Part shown: positions 1-6,557 of the stretch, piece by piece
Layout of the letters: every line of letters begins with the position of its first letter
Numbering within the stretch: position 1 is the first letter of the stretch
DNA from: a virus
DNA: 22,305 bases
IMG/VR virus record: IMGVR_UViG_3300027637_000031
Location: 1 to 22,305 of that record
Reading direction: 5' to 3' (one strand)
The notes under the pieces: generated by a model
The model's input: the letters and a program-made list of their open reading frames with translations, nothing else
Told to the model about the DNA's origin: nothing
Databases searched by the model: none
Translations under genes and position numbers: made by a program

Positions 1-6
1 CACTCC

Positions 7-345
7 ATGGCCCAACTACTCACCGCCCGCGCCCGCGCCCGGGTCAACCACGGCAGGTGGATCGCCGACTGCCCGCGGCGGTACTGCGCCAACGCCACCC
101 GCCTGCAACCTGGGCAGGCGACGTTCCACTGCGGCGGCGAAGGCGGCTGCCAGACGGTCGCCCCCATCGAGTGGCCCGCGGACGCAGACGGGATTTGGGC
201 CGTGCTGCTGGAGCGGCCGGTGCCCGGCACCCGCAACTGGTACCCGGACGGGCACACCGAGGCGCTCCGTATGGGCCTGCCACACGGGCAGACAGTTGCC
301 GAACTCCGGGACGAGGCGGCACGGTACGAGGCGGAGGAGACCTGA
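7..345 (+). CDS. small Cys-containing phage protein of the tail region
   Basis: A 112-residue protein that I do not recognise as a named family. It starts at an ATG six bases from the window edge, so its upstream context is missing. Two cysteine pairs are visible, CPRRYC near residues 22-27 and CGGEGGC near 42-48, which could bind a metal as a small zinc-ribbon-like fold. The C-terminal half is rich in charged residues and ends in a short helix. The stop lies immediately before the GTG of the next gene, and that gene's ribosome binding site is inside this gene's last codons, so the two are probably translationally coupled. Its place just before virion-type proteins suggests a late phage gene. 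The role is unknown. Confidence 0.75.
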   Translation: MAQLLTARARARVNHGRWIADCPRRYCANATRLQPGQATFHCGGEGGCQTVAPIEWPADADGIWAVLLERPVPGTRNWYPDGHTEALRMGLPHGQTVAELRDEAARYEAEET

Positions 346-346
346 G

Positions 347-889
347 GTGGCCTGGTCAGCGCCAATGACAGCGGTCGCCAACAGCACGTTCACGGCCGCC
401 CAGTTCAATCAATTCGTCCGCGACAATTTGAACGAGACGGCGCCGGCGAAAGCGGTCAGCGCCGGCAGCTACTTCGCCGTGGACGGCCTGAACTCCATCG
501 CGGAACGCACCCCGACCACGGACGGCATCCTCACCTCCGAAACCACCACCAGCACCACGTTCGCGAACCTGGCCACCGTAGGGCCGTCCGTCACGGTCGA
601 CACCGGCCCGTACGCCCTGGTCCTCATCCACTGCCAGGTCGAAAACAGCGGCGCCGGATCCGCGTACGCAGGCGTCGAAGTCTCCGGAGCCACCAGCTAC
701 GCAGCCGCCCTCAACCGCGCCGTGAACGTCTTCAACTCGGCGAACACCCGCATCGGCGCCAGCACAGCCATGCTGTTCCACGGCGGCCTCACCCTCACCC
801 CCGGCACCAACACGTTCACGATGAAATACCGGGTCAGCAGTGGCACCGGCACATTCGCTGACCGCCGCATCATCGTGATGCCGCTCTAA
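347..889 (+). CDS. probable virion/minor tail protein, copy 1 of a tandem pair
   Basis: A 180-residue protein starting at GTG 347, with GGAGGA about 8 bases upstream. This start is chosen over longer alternatives because it makes the N-terminus (VAWSAPMTAV) match that of the downstream paralogue (MAWTAPMTAV). An N-terminal motif, FTAAQFNQFVRDNLNETAPA, resembles a segment common at the start of actinophage tail or fibre-associated proteins. The rest is rich in Thr, Ser, Gly and Val in alternating patterns, as expected for a beta-sandwich. It ends in a conserved KYRVSSGTGTFADRR block. There is no signal peptide or membrane segment. The position after tail-type genes and before the endolysin supports a structural or receptor-contacting role, but this is inferred from context and composition. 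Confidence 0.8.
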   Translation: MAWSAPMTAVANSTFTAAQFNQFVRDNLNETAPAKAVSAGSYFAVDGLNSIAERTPTTDGILTSETTTSTTFANLATVGPSVTVDTGPYALVLIHCQVENSGAGSAYAGVEVSGATSYAAALNRAVNVFNSANTRIGASTAMLFHGGLTLTPGTNTFTMKYRVSSGTGTFADRRIIVMPL

Positions 890-902
890 AGGGGGATGCG
901 AA

Positions 903-1454
903 ATGGCCTGGACGGCACCGATGACCGCAGTCTCTGGGTCGGTGTTCACCGCAGCCCAGTTCAACCAGATGATCCGCGACAACTTGAACGAAACCGCCCC
1001 GGCGAAGGTCACGTCAGCCGGGCAGTATGTCGTCGCCGACGGCGCCAACTCCATCGTCGCCCGCGGCGTCGTCGACGGCTCCGACCTCAACTCAGGAACC
1101 ACGGCTTCCACGACCTTCGCCGACCTCGACGGGCCAGCCGCCGTCGGGCCGCAAGTCACGCTGCTCACCGGCACGCAGGCGCTGGTCTTCTACCACGTGC
1201 AGGCCGTCAACTCCAGCACTGGGGGTGCGCGCGCCAGCGTCGAAGTGACGGGAGCATCGAGCATCGCGACGGCCGACAACCGCTCCATTGCCACGTTCGG
1301 CAGCGTCGACAACGGGATCGGCGCGAGCACGACCGTCTTCTATACCGGCGGCCTGGCCCTCACCCCCGGGCTGAACACGTTCACGATGAAGTACCGCGTG
1401 TCTAGCGGGACTGGCACGTTCGACGACCGCCGCCTCATCGTCATGCCCCTGTAG
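903..1454 (+). CDS. probable virion/minor tail protein, copy 2 of a tandem pair
   Basis: A 183-residue paralogue of the preceding gene, starting at ATG 903 after a 13-base gap containing GGGGGA as a weak ribosome binding site. It shares the N-terminal FTAAQFNQMIRDNLNETAPA motif, the central Thr/Ser-rich beta-strand pattern and the C-terminal KYRVSSGTGTFDDRR and IVMPL ending. The middle parts (about residues 40-130) differ most. This is the usual pattern after duplication, where the attachment end and fold core are kept while exposed loops change. Both copies may sit in one structure as a hetero-oligomer or be alternative surface proteins. The function is inferred from position. Confidence 0.8.
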   Translation: MAWTAPMTAVSGSVFTAAQFNQMIRDNLNETAPAKVTSAGQYVVADGANSIVARGVVDGSDLNSGTTASTTFADLDGPAAVGPQVTLLTGTQALVFYHVQAVNSSTGGARASVEVTGASSIATADNRSIATFGSVDNGIGASTTVFYTGGLALTPGLNTFTMKYRVSSGTGTFDDRRLIVMPL

Positions 1455-1468
1455 GAGGACACCCCCTG

Positions 1469-1948
1469 ATGACCGTGCACGTCTGCTCACTGATCCTCAA
1501 CGAGCCGCAGACCATCCCGCCCGGCGGCTACCACATCGTGCACTTCCCGTTCGGCGGTGGCGAGTCGTACGACGCGCACGGCATGCACCAGATGTTGCAG
1601 CCGGACGGCTACCAGATCACCGACTGGCAGGCGGACGACCGGGCCGGGCTGATCTGGCCGAGCGTGGACGGCTGGGGTGTCCTGACCGGGATCGTCTACT
1701 GGGAGTCCGGGGGCTACACGGAGTTGCGTGACCGGTTCGAACGCGACCCGCTGGACTTGTCGACGGGCCCGGATACGACGGCGACGGATCACCGGCCGCG
1801 CAGTCCGGGCGTGCAGTGCTTCACGAAGACGCATCAGATGTTCGTGCACCCCGAGACGCCGATCGCGTTCCGGGTCGGCCACGACTCCAGCAGTCCGGAG
1901 CGGATTTACCTCGCCGAGTTCAAGCTCGCCATCCACGCAGGAGGCTGA
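1469..1948 (+). CDS. probable phage structural protein, function unknown
   Basis: A 159-residue protein starting at ATG 1469 with AGGAGG at 1453-1458, which overlaps the stop region of the previous gene. It has no signal peptide, membrane segment or familiar catalytic motif. The composition (many Gly, Tyr, Trp and His, alternating hydrophobic residues) suggests a compact beta-rich fold. Examples are the GGYHIVHFPFGGG segment near residues 18-30 and the C-terminal ERIYLAEFKLAIHAGG strand pair. It lies between the paired virion-type proteins and the endolysin, all on one strand with small gaps, so it is most likely a minor virion component. No homologue is recognised with confidence. Confidence 0.75.
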   Translation: MTVHVCSLILNEPQTIPPGGYHIVHFPFGGGESYDAHGMHQMLQPDGYQITDWQADDRAGLIWPSVDGWGVLTGIVYWESGGYTELRDRFERDPLDLSTGPDTTATDHRPRSPGVQCFTKTHQMFVHPETPIAFRVGHDSSSPERIYLAEFKLAIHAGG

Positions 1949-1950
1949 CC

Positions 1951-2709
1951 ATGGCTGATCCGCTGTCTGAGAACAGACTCCTAACCGTACTGAAGACGGA
2001 AGGCGTACGCGTCGCCGAGTACCCCGGCTGGCGCGACCGGGAGCGCGACGACGAGACCGGCAAGCCGTTCGGGCCTGTGCACATGCTGCTGAACCACCAC
2101 ACCGCCGGGACGAACTCGCTGGCCACCGTGGCGAAGAACGGCGTGCCCGGACTCCCCGGACCGCTCGCCCACATCCATCTGGCGAAGAACGGCGTGGCCA
2201 CCCTGTGCAGCGCGGGACGCACCAATCACGCCGGGCTGATGGCACGCAACGCATACGAGTCGTTCCTCAACGAGGCCACCTCGCACCCGGCGCCGACGAA
2301 GGCGTCCGGAACGGTCGACGGCAACGACGCCTCGTACGGCATCGAGACGGAGAACTTCGGCAACGGCAAGGACGTGTATCCGCGGGCGCAGTACGACGCG
2401 TTGGTGCGGATCAACGCCGCCATCTGCCGCGAGTACGGCTGGACCGCAGAGTCCTGCGGCTGCCACAAGGAGACATCGATCGAGGGCAAGGTCGACCCGC
2501 GTGGGCCGGTCGAGGGGTACGGGACGCGGGGCCGGTTCGAGTTCACCCCGACGCAGTTCCGTACGGACGTCGCCGAGCGGTTGAAGCATGCAGCGTCCTG
2601 GTCCCCGCCGACGACCGTTCCGCCACTCCCGAAGCCCACCCCGCCTACGACTGAGGAGCGGCTGGCCGCTCTGGAGAAGCGCGTCACCGTGCTGGAGAAG
2701 GGAACCTGA
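1951..2709 (+). CDS. endolysin: N-acetylmuramoyl-L-alanine amidase (Amidase_2/PGRP type)
   Basis: A 252-residue protein from ATG 1951, with GCAGGAGG at 1938-1945. It belongs to the amidase_2 superfamily, which cuts the bond between the lactyl group of muramic acid and L-alanine in peptidoglycan. Visible features are NHHTAG at residues 48-53 (first zinc histidine), INAAICREYGW near 154-164, and GCHKE with H172 followed by KVDP with D182. The H-then-D pair fits an AmpD-like zinc site, with H49 or H50, H172 and D182 as likely ligands. There is no signal peptide, so release would depend on a holin, and a holin-like gene follows directly. After a Pro/Thr-rich linker (219-234) comes a short C-terminal heptad helix (235-250), probably for oligomerisation rather than wall binding. 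Confidence 0.92.
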   Translation: MADPLSENRLLTVLKTEGVRVAEYPGWRDRERDDETGKPFGPVHMLLNHHTAGTNSLATVAKNGVPGLPGPLAHIHLAKNGVATLCSAGRTNHAGLMARNAYESFLNEATSHPAPTKASGTVDGNDASYGIETENFGNGKDVYPRAQYDALVRINAAICREYGWTAESCGCHKETSIEGKVDPRGPVEGYGTRGRFEFTPTQFRTDVAERLKHAASWSPPTTVPPLPKPTPPTTEERLAALEKRVTVLEKGT

Positions 2710-2712
2710 CCC

Positions 2713-2910
2713 ATGAAGATCAGCCCGTACTGGAAGGCCATCGTCGCCGCGTTCGCCGCAGGCGCCGCGTCGATTGCAACCGCCCTCAACAACGACGACA
2801 CCATCACCGCCGCCGAGGGATGGACGGCACTCATCGCCGTCCTCGCCGCGCTCGGCTTCACTTGGGCCGTGCCGAACAAGCCGGCCACCGGAGAGGACCC
2901 CACCGCATGA
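2713..2910 (+). CDS. holin-like small membrane protein
   Basis: A 65-residue protein starting 3 bases after the endolysin stop, with GAGAAGGGAA upstream as ribosome binding site. Two hydrophobic segments are visible, about residues 7-25 (AIVAAFAAGAASIATAL) and 36-53 (WTALIAVLAALGFTWAV). They are joined by a short acidic turn (NNDDTITAAE), and the tail is charged. The size, two-span topology and position directly after the endolysin fit a phage holin, which forms inner-membrane lesions that let the signal-less endolysin reach the cell wall. Its stop overlaps the ATG of the next gene by ATGA. The exact holin family is not assigned. Confidence 0.85.
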   Translation: MKISPYWKAIVAAFAAGAASIATALNNDDTITAAEGWTALIAVLAALGFTWAVPNKPATGEDPTA

Positions 2911-3131
2911 GCGCCCTCAACGAACGGATCCGCTTGCTCGCCCGCGAGGAAGCTACAGCTCTCCTTGGCGCTGGCCCGACAGCGGCCAGAGCCCAGGAGG
3001 GAGGCGGCGAGGTTGCCGAGCTGCGCGCCCAAGTCGAGGCGCTCACTGCCCGGCTGGACGTGCTCGAGGCAGCCGCCCCGGCCCCGGCGGCGAAGCGCAC
3101 GGGCCGAAAGACCGCGGAGTCCACCGAGTGA
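2907..3131 (+). CDS. small coiled-coil protein of the lysis operon
   Basis: A 74-residue protein that begins at ATG 2907, overlapping the holin stop, and ends overlapping the GTG of the glycosyltransferase. A helical heptad region covers about residues 35-56 (VAELRAQVEALTARLDVLEA). The C-terminus is Ala/Pro/Lys-rich and basic (KRTGRKTAE). No membrane segment or signal peptide is seen. The heptad resembles the C-terminal helix of the endolysin (RLAALEKRVTVLEK), so the two may associate, though simple compositional similarity is equally possible. Function is unknown. The tight coupling suggests a role with lysis or surface modification proteins. Confidence 0.75.
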   Translation: MSALNERIRLLAREEATALLGAGPTAARAQEGGGEVAELRAQVEALTARLDVLEAAAPAPAAKRTGRKTAESTE

Positions 3132-4177
3132 AGGTCGTCGTGTACCCGGCCGACGCCTGGGGGTGTGGTGCGTTTCGTATGCGCTGGCCCGGCGAAACGT
3201 GCGCGGCGGCCGGGCACGATGTGAGCGTGGTCGAGCCGAAGGACCGCAAGCTACGGGTCGTGATGGAAGGCGACACCGTCAAGGACGTCCTCGACGTCGA
3301 CGCCGACGTGGTCGTCCTCCAGCGGGTCACCCACGCCTACATGGCGCAGGCCGTCGCCGTCATGCGCGCCAAAGGGGTCACGGTGGTGGTCGACGTCGAC
3401 GACGACCTCTCCTCCATCCACCCGAGCAACCCGGCATGGGCCGTGCACCGTCCGGGCGCCGGACTGCACTCCTGGCACAACGTCGCGCTGGCGTGCCGGA
3501 ACGCCAGCCTCGTCACCGTGTCTACGCCCGCGCTGCTCGACGTGTATGCCCGGCACGGCCGCGGGCACGTGCTGCACAACTATCTGCCCGACTACTACTA
3601 CGGGCTGCCGCGCGTCGACTCGGATGTGGTCGGCTGGCCGGGCTCGTACCACTCCCACCCGAACGACCCCGAAAGCTTGGGCGGCGCGGTCGCCCGGCTC
3701 GTCGACGAGGGCGCCGAGTTCGTGATGCGCGGCGACTCAACCGGCGCAGGCCGCGCGTTCGGACTCGCAGCAGATCCACTGGGCGGCGGGGTGCCGATTG
3801 AGGAGTGGCCGGCCGCAGTCGCTTCGTTGGGGGTTGGGATTGCGCCGCTGGCGGACACGAAGTTCAACGCCTCGAAGTCGTGGTTGAAGCCAGCCGAGCT
3901 CTCAGCTTGTGGTGTGCCGTGGGTGGCGTCGCCGCGTGCGGAGTACCGGCGGCTGCACGCGATGGGTGCGGGTGTGCTCGCTGACCGGCCGCGGGTCTGG
4001 TACCGCGAGCTGAAACGGCTCCGCGAATCGGCGGCACTTCGGCAGGAGATGAGCGAGGCCGGTCGTACGGTCGCCGAGCGGCTCCGGCTACGAGACAACG
4101 CCTGGCGCTGGCAGGAGGCTTGGGCCAGGGCGTACGAGTTGCAGCAGGCTACGCCGCGCACGGCGATCCCGGCGTAG
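3128..4177 (+). CDS. glycosyltransferase, GT-B fold (GT4-like)
   Basis: A 349-residue protein starting at GTG 3128 inside a 4-base GTGA overlap. The N-terminal half has Rossmann-like strands (VKVVVYPAD at 1-9, DADVVVLQRV near 58-67, VTVVVDVDDDL near 82-92) and WHNVALACRNASLVTVSTPAL near 117-137. The DVDDDL acidic stretch is typical of phage and actinobacterial members of this type. The C-terminal half contains IAPLADTKFNASKSWLKPAE and SACGVPWVAS, matching the sugar-nucleotide binding region of GT-B enzymes, with the Glu of KPAE as the likely donor-binding residue. It would move a sugar from a nucleotide donor onto a phage or host acceptor that cannot be read from the sequence. Its stop is 7 bases from the stop of the convergent RNA ligase gene. 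Confidence 0.85.
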   Translation: MKVVVYPADAWGCGAFRMRWPGETCAAAGHDVSVVEPKDRKLRVVMEGDTVKDVLDVDADVVVLQRVTHAYMAQAVAVMRAKGVTVVVDVDDDLSSIHPSNPAWAVHRPGAGLHSWHNVALACRNASLVTVSTPALLDVYARHGRGHVLHNYLPDYYYGLPRVDSDVVGWPGSYHSHPNDPESLGGAVARLVDEGAEFVMRGDSTGAGRAFGLAADPLGGGVPIEEWPAAVASLGVGIAPLADTKFNASKSWLKPAELSACGVPWVASPRAEYRRLHAMGAGVLADRPRVWYRELKRLRESAALRQEMSEAGRTVAERLRLRDNAWRWQEAWARAYELQQATPRTAIPA

Positions 4178-4188
4178 CTCTCGGCTAC
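4174..4188. terminator. small hairpin between convergent stops
   Basis: A 5-bp stem GTAGC-GCTAC with a 5-base loop spans the stop codons of the glycosyltransferase and the convergent RNA ligase gene. It is symmetric, so it could weakly terminate both strands. It is short and lacks a T-tract, so it may be chance. Confidence 0.25.
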
Positions 4189-4730
4189 TGGAAGTCCCTC
4201 GCCTTGATCTTCACCATCGGCCCGTCAGGGTGGTGGTAGACCAGCCCCTCCCACTCATGGCGCGCAAGGAAGTTCGCGATCTCGTCGTAGGTGCGGATGT
4301 CGAGGCCGGAAGCGACGGTCTCGGCGGTCGCATGACGGATGAGCGTGTGCCGTTCGAGCCCTTCGGGGTTGCCGTTGATCTTCGGCCCGCAGAGTTCGTA
4401 GGTACCGTGCGGCCAGTCGTGCATGATCTCGGCGGCTTCGGCGTGGAACTTCACGAACGAGGACTGCTCGATGGGTTCCCAGCCCACAGTCTTTCCGGTG
4501 ACTTCGTCGCGCTCGACGGGCGCGTAGTTCGCCGGGGGTGTCTTCCCGGGCTTGACCTCGCGGCGCGCCCACCATTCGCCGGACTCGTCGAGCAGGATGC
4601 ATGTCCCGTCGTACTTGCGGGTGGCTACGCCGTACCCGTCCATGACCCATTCGCAGCCGGGCGTGACCTGGTTGAGGACGTGGCGACGGTCTTCGGGGTT
4701 ACGGACAAACAGGGTCGGGATCTTCTGCAT
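4185..4730 (-). CDS. RNA ligase-type nucleotidyltransferase (RNA ligase 1 family-like)
   Basis: A 181-residue protein from ATG 4730, with AAGGAG 9 bases upstream. It shows the ordered motifs of the covalent nucleotidyltransferase superfamily: motif I KYDGT with the AMP-accepting lysine K39, an early WWARREVKPGK block (53-63), motif IIIa-like GTYELCGPKINGN (109-121), motif IV EGLVYHH (161-167) and motif V VKIKARDF (173-180). This is the adenylyltransferase core of ATP-dependent RNA/DNA ligases, which form an enzyme-AMP and seal 5'-phosphate and 3'-hydroxyl ends. It ends right after motif V, so it has no OB fold or T4 Rnl1-type C-terminal domain. RNA sealing is inferred from its similarity to small RNA-ligase-like proteins. 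It is the last gene of a three-gene minus-strand cassette, 21 bases after the WhiB-like gene. Confidence 0.85.
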   Translation of the reverse strand: MQKIPTLFVRNPEDRRHVLNQVTPGCEWVMDGYGVATRKYDGTCILLDESGEWWARREVKPGKTPPANYAPVERDEVTGKTVGWEPIEQSSFVKFHAEAAEIMHDWPHGTYELCGPKINGNPEGLERHTLIRHATAETVASGLDIRTYDEIANFLARHEWEGLVYHHPDGPMVKIKARDFQ

Positions 4731-4751
4731 CGGGCGATGCTCCTTCGCAGT

Positions 4752-5141
4752 TCAGGCTGCGGCTGATGGTAGCGGTGTAGCGGCGATCGGCTCTTCACGC
4801 ACGTCACGGATCCAGGAGATGCCGCACGCGAGGCACAGTTCGTGCGGGTCCTGATACACCAGCGCCGTGCCGAGACACAGCGGGCACTTCGCCCGGGTGC
4901 GCACCCGGCGGAGCTGCGCGCGCTGATATGTCGTCGTCCCACCCCAGTAGCCCTCAGCGCCATGCAGCATCGCCCACGCCAGGCACTGGGTGCGGACGTC
5001 GCAGGTGCGGCACCACTGCTGCGCGGTGGCGAGCCCCTCGTCCGTTTCGACGTCGGGGATGAAGTCGCAGTCGGCGGTGGCGCAGGGGGCGTCCTGCTGC
5101 CAGGCGACGTCATCGGCGGAGAAGAAGTCGACGATGGTCAC
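4752..5141 (-). CDS. WhiB-family regulator fused to a C-terminal zinc ribbon
   Basis: A 129-residue protein from GTG 5141, preceded by GAGGAG. This start gives a normal WhiB N-terminus; a longer reading to 5414 only overlaps the upstream gene. The four Fe-S cysteines are C20, C44, C47 and C53 (C-x23-C-x2-C-x5-C), followed by the GYWGG turn at 64-68 that in WhiB proteins contacts the principal sigma factor. In place of the usual short basic tail, residues 85-110 form a second motif, CPLC at 86-89 and CLAC at 103-106, which looks like a zinc ribbon. WhiB proteins are actinobacterial Fe-S transcription factors, and phage copies can act as dominant regulators of host genes. The Cys pairs suggest an extra nucleic-acid-binding module. 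It is 10 bases after the wHTH gene and upstream of the RNA ligase gene. Confidence 0.9.
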   Translation of the reverse strand: MTIVDFFSADDVAWQQDAPCATADCDFIPDVETDEGLATAQQWCRTCDVRTQCLAWAMLHGAEGYWGGTTTYQRAQLRRVRTRAKCPLCLGTALVYQDPHELCLACGISWIRDVREEPIAATPLPSAAA

Positions 5142-5151
5142 GGCTAACTCC

Positions 5152-5397
5152 TCACGGGCACGGGGTGTCGTCGGCAACGGACCAGACGATCGCCCCACGG
5201 TCGAGGCACTGCCGGATCCGACCCGCCTTGTGGAGGCGCTGGCAGGAGAGGTACACCGCGTCGCGGTCGTAGCCGGTGCGGTCGGCGAGGTCGCGGCGGG
5301 AGCCGATGCCGTTGGCGATGAGCCGGTATATGGCCTCGTCGCGGGCGATGACGTCGGGGTCGCGGGGGCGGCCGGGGCGGCGTGCGGTCTGCTGCAT
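5152..5397 (-). CDS. small winged-helix DNA-binding protein
   Basis: An 81-residue protein from ATG 5397, with GAGGC upstream. A basic N-terminal arm (RRPGRPRDPD, residues 6-15) is followed by helices IYRLIANGIGSRRDLADRTG and YDRDAVYLSCQRLHKAGRI (about 23-61), then a beta-hairpin wing GAIVWSV (68-74). This is the classic winged helix-turn-helix layout of a small DNA-binding regulator. It is the first gene of the minus-strand cassette with the WhiB-zinc ribbon and RNA ligase genes, and may control its own operon. Its operator cannot be assigned. Confidence 0.82.
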   Translation of the reverse strand: MQQTARRPGRPRDPDVIARDEAIYRLIANGIGSRRDLADRTGYDRDAVYLSCQRLHKAGRIRQCLDRGAIVWSVADDTPCP

Positions 5398-5435
5398 GGG
5401 AGCCTCGCATTCACTTAGCCGGAGGGCTGAATACC

Positions 5436-5441
5436 ATTATG
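5436..5441 (-). promoter_or_regulatory. possible -10 element for the wHTH-WhiB-ligase cassette
   Basis: On the minus strand CATAAT (5 of 6 matches to TATAAT) lies about 39 bases upstream of the wHTH start, in the 140-base gap between divergent genes. A TTGG sequence upstream gives only a poor -35 box at short spacing. The assignment rests on the -10 match alone. Confidence 0.3.
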
Positions 5442-5537
5442 CAGAGGGGCGCAAGTGACCAATGCGGCCGGAACGACAGGCCTGCTGCGGCTGCCAAACT
5501 GCCTTTCGAGTGAGGACGGAGCAGGGAGGCGGAACGC

Positions 5538-5885
5538 GTGCCGGACGAGCCGACACTCGGCGAAGTCGTCAGACGCCTAGAGGCCGTGCACCAAGACCTC
5601 AAGGAAGACTTCCGCGACGTCGCCGGGCGGCTCGACGGCAAAGTGTCGATCGAGCGCTTCCAGTACGAGAAAGACGCGCAACTGGAGCGCGAACGGCTGG
5701 TCACTGAGCGGGTCAAGGCAATTGAGGAAGCTCGGGCACAGGAGACACGGGAGAAGCTGGAGGCTGAGCAGAAGGCGGCGGACCGGCGGGCAGCTGACCG
5801 TCGTCTGATCTTCTCGGCTTTGATCGCCCCCGTGCTGATGCTGCTGCTGACCCTCTACCTCTCCAGCCAAGGAGCTGGGACATGA
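5538..5885 (+). CDS. coiled-coil protein with C-terminal membrane anchor
   Basis: A 115-residue protein from GTG 5538, with GGGAGGC 8 bases upstream. A long highly charged helical region (about residues 5-88) has repeated Glu/Arg/Lys patterns such as [19 protein letters not shown] single C-terminal hydrophobic segment (about 90-108, [18 protein letters not shown]) leads to a very short tail. This is a tail-anchored or N-in topology with a cytoplasmic coiled coil. It resembles small membrane proteins found near phage lysis genes, but I cannot assign a family. Its TGA overlaps the ATG of the collagen-like gene (ATGA), so the two products are probably made together. A holin-accessory, spanin-like or membrane-scaffold role is possible. 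Confidence 0.8.
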   Translation: MPDEPTLGEVVRRLEAVHQDLKEDFRDVAGRLDGKVSIERFQYEKDAQLERERLVTERVKAIEEARAQETREKLEAEQKAADRRAADRRLIFSALIAPVLMLLLTLYLSSQGAGT

Positions 5886-6496
5886 GAACGGGGCATGCGA
5901 ATCAGACGCAGCGGCATCGGCAGGAGGATGCCAGGTTCGCGGTGTTCGCGGTGCTGGTACTGGCGGGGTTTGTACTGCTGGCGTTGTGGGTGCAGGGGCT
6001 GGCGCAGGATCGGGATGCGCTGGCGCGGCAGGTGCAGCAGTTGGGCGGGACACCGGTAGCCGGTCCGCCCGGGATCCGTGGCGAGCCCGGAGCGACGGTC
6101 ACCGGGCCACCAGGCAGACCGGGCGAGAAGGGGGAGCGTGGCGAGCCGGGGAAACCAGGGCGGCCCGCGCCGACCATCACCCCGAGCCCTGGAGCCTCAG
6201 GTGCCTCCGGCGCTCCGGGTAAGCCGGGCGCCGACTCCACCGTCCCGGGGCCGCCCGGTGCGGACTCGACCGTGCCGGGGCCTTCCGGCCCGCCGGGGGA
6301 ACGCGGCGAGAAAGGCGACACCGGTGAGCCGGGAGCGCCGGGCCCGGCCTGCCCGGACGGCTACAGCTTGCAGGCCCCGTCGTACGACCCGGATGCGTTG
6401 GTGTGCCGTCGGGATGGGGTGCCGGATCCGGGGCCGGGTGAGGGTCAGGGTTCTCAGGCTGCGGCGTTGGATCCGCAGCGCCGTCAGTACGTGTAG
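5882..6496 (+). CDS. membrane-anchored collagen-like repeat protein
   Basis: A 204-residue protein from ATG 5882. A basic N-terminus is followed by one membrane segment (about residues 19-38, [19 protein letters not shown]), a short helical stretch ([12 protein letters not shown]) and then Gly-X-Y collagen-like repeats from about residue 61 to 156. The repeats are interrupted by [16 protein letters not shown]. They include [13 protein letters not shown] and [13 protein letters not shown], whose charged triplets favour collagen triple helices, and twice contain the block GADSTVPGP. The end has two cysteines ([19 protein letters not shown]) that could form a disulphide, then a Gly/Pro-rich tail. 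The topology implies a stalk on the outside of the membrane. It is coupled to the preceding coiled-coil membrane protein. No enzyme domain is seen. Confidence 0.85.
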   Translation: MRTGHANQTQRHRQEDARFAVFAVLVLAGFVLLALWVQGLAQDRDALARQVQQLGGTPVAGPPGIRGEPGATVTGPPGRPGEKGERGEPGKPGRPAPTITPSPGASGASGAPGKPGADSTVPGPPGADSTVPGPSGPPGERGEKGDTGEPGAPGPACPDGYSLQAPSYDPDALVCRRDGVPDPGPGEGQGSQAAALDPQRRQYV

Positions 6497-6557
6497 GGGT
6501 TGCCCTCGTTGTCTGCTCTTCGGGGCGGGTGGCGGGGGCCGCTGATGCGTTACAGGC

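Noticed and set aside
5142-5414. Longer WhiB start reading into 5414
   Set aside because: The extension overlaps the winged-helix gene in another frame and adds a low-complexity Ala/Thr/Pro sequence; GTG 5141 has GAGGAG upstream and gives a normal WhiB N-terminus.
5882-6496. Collagen-like gene as a tail fibre
   Set aside because: The N-terminal membrane segment and the coupling to a membrane coiled-coil protein argue for a surface stalk, although a virion role was not excluded.
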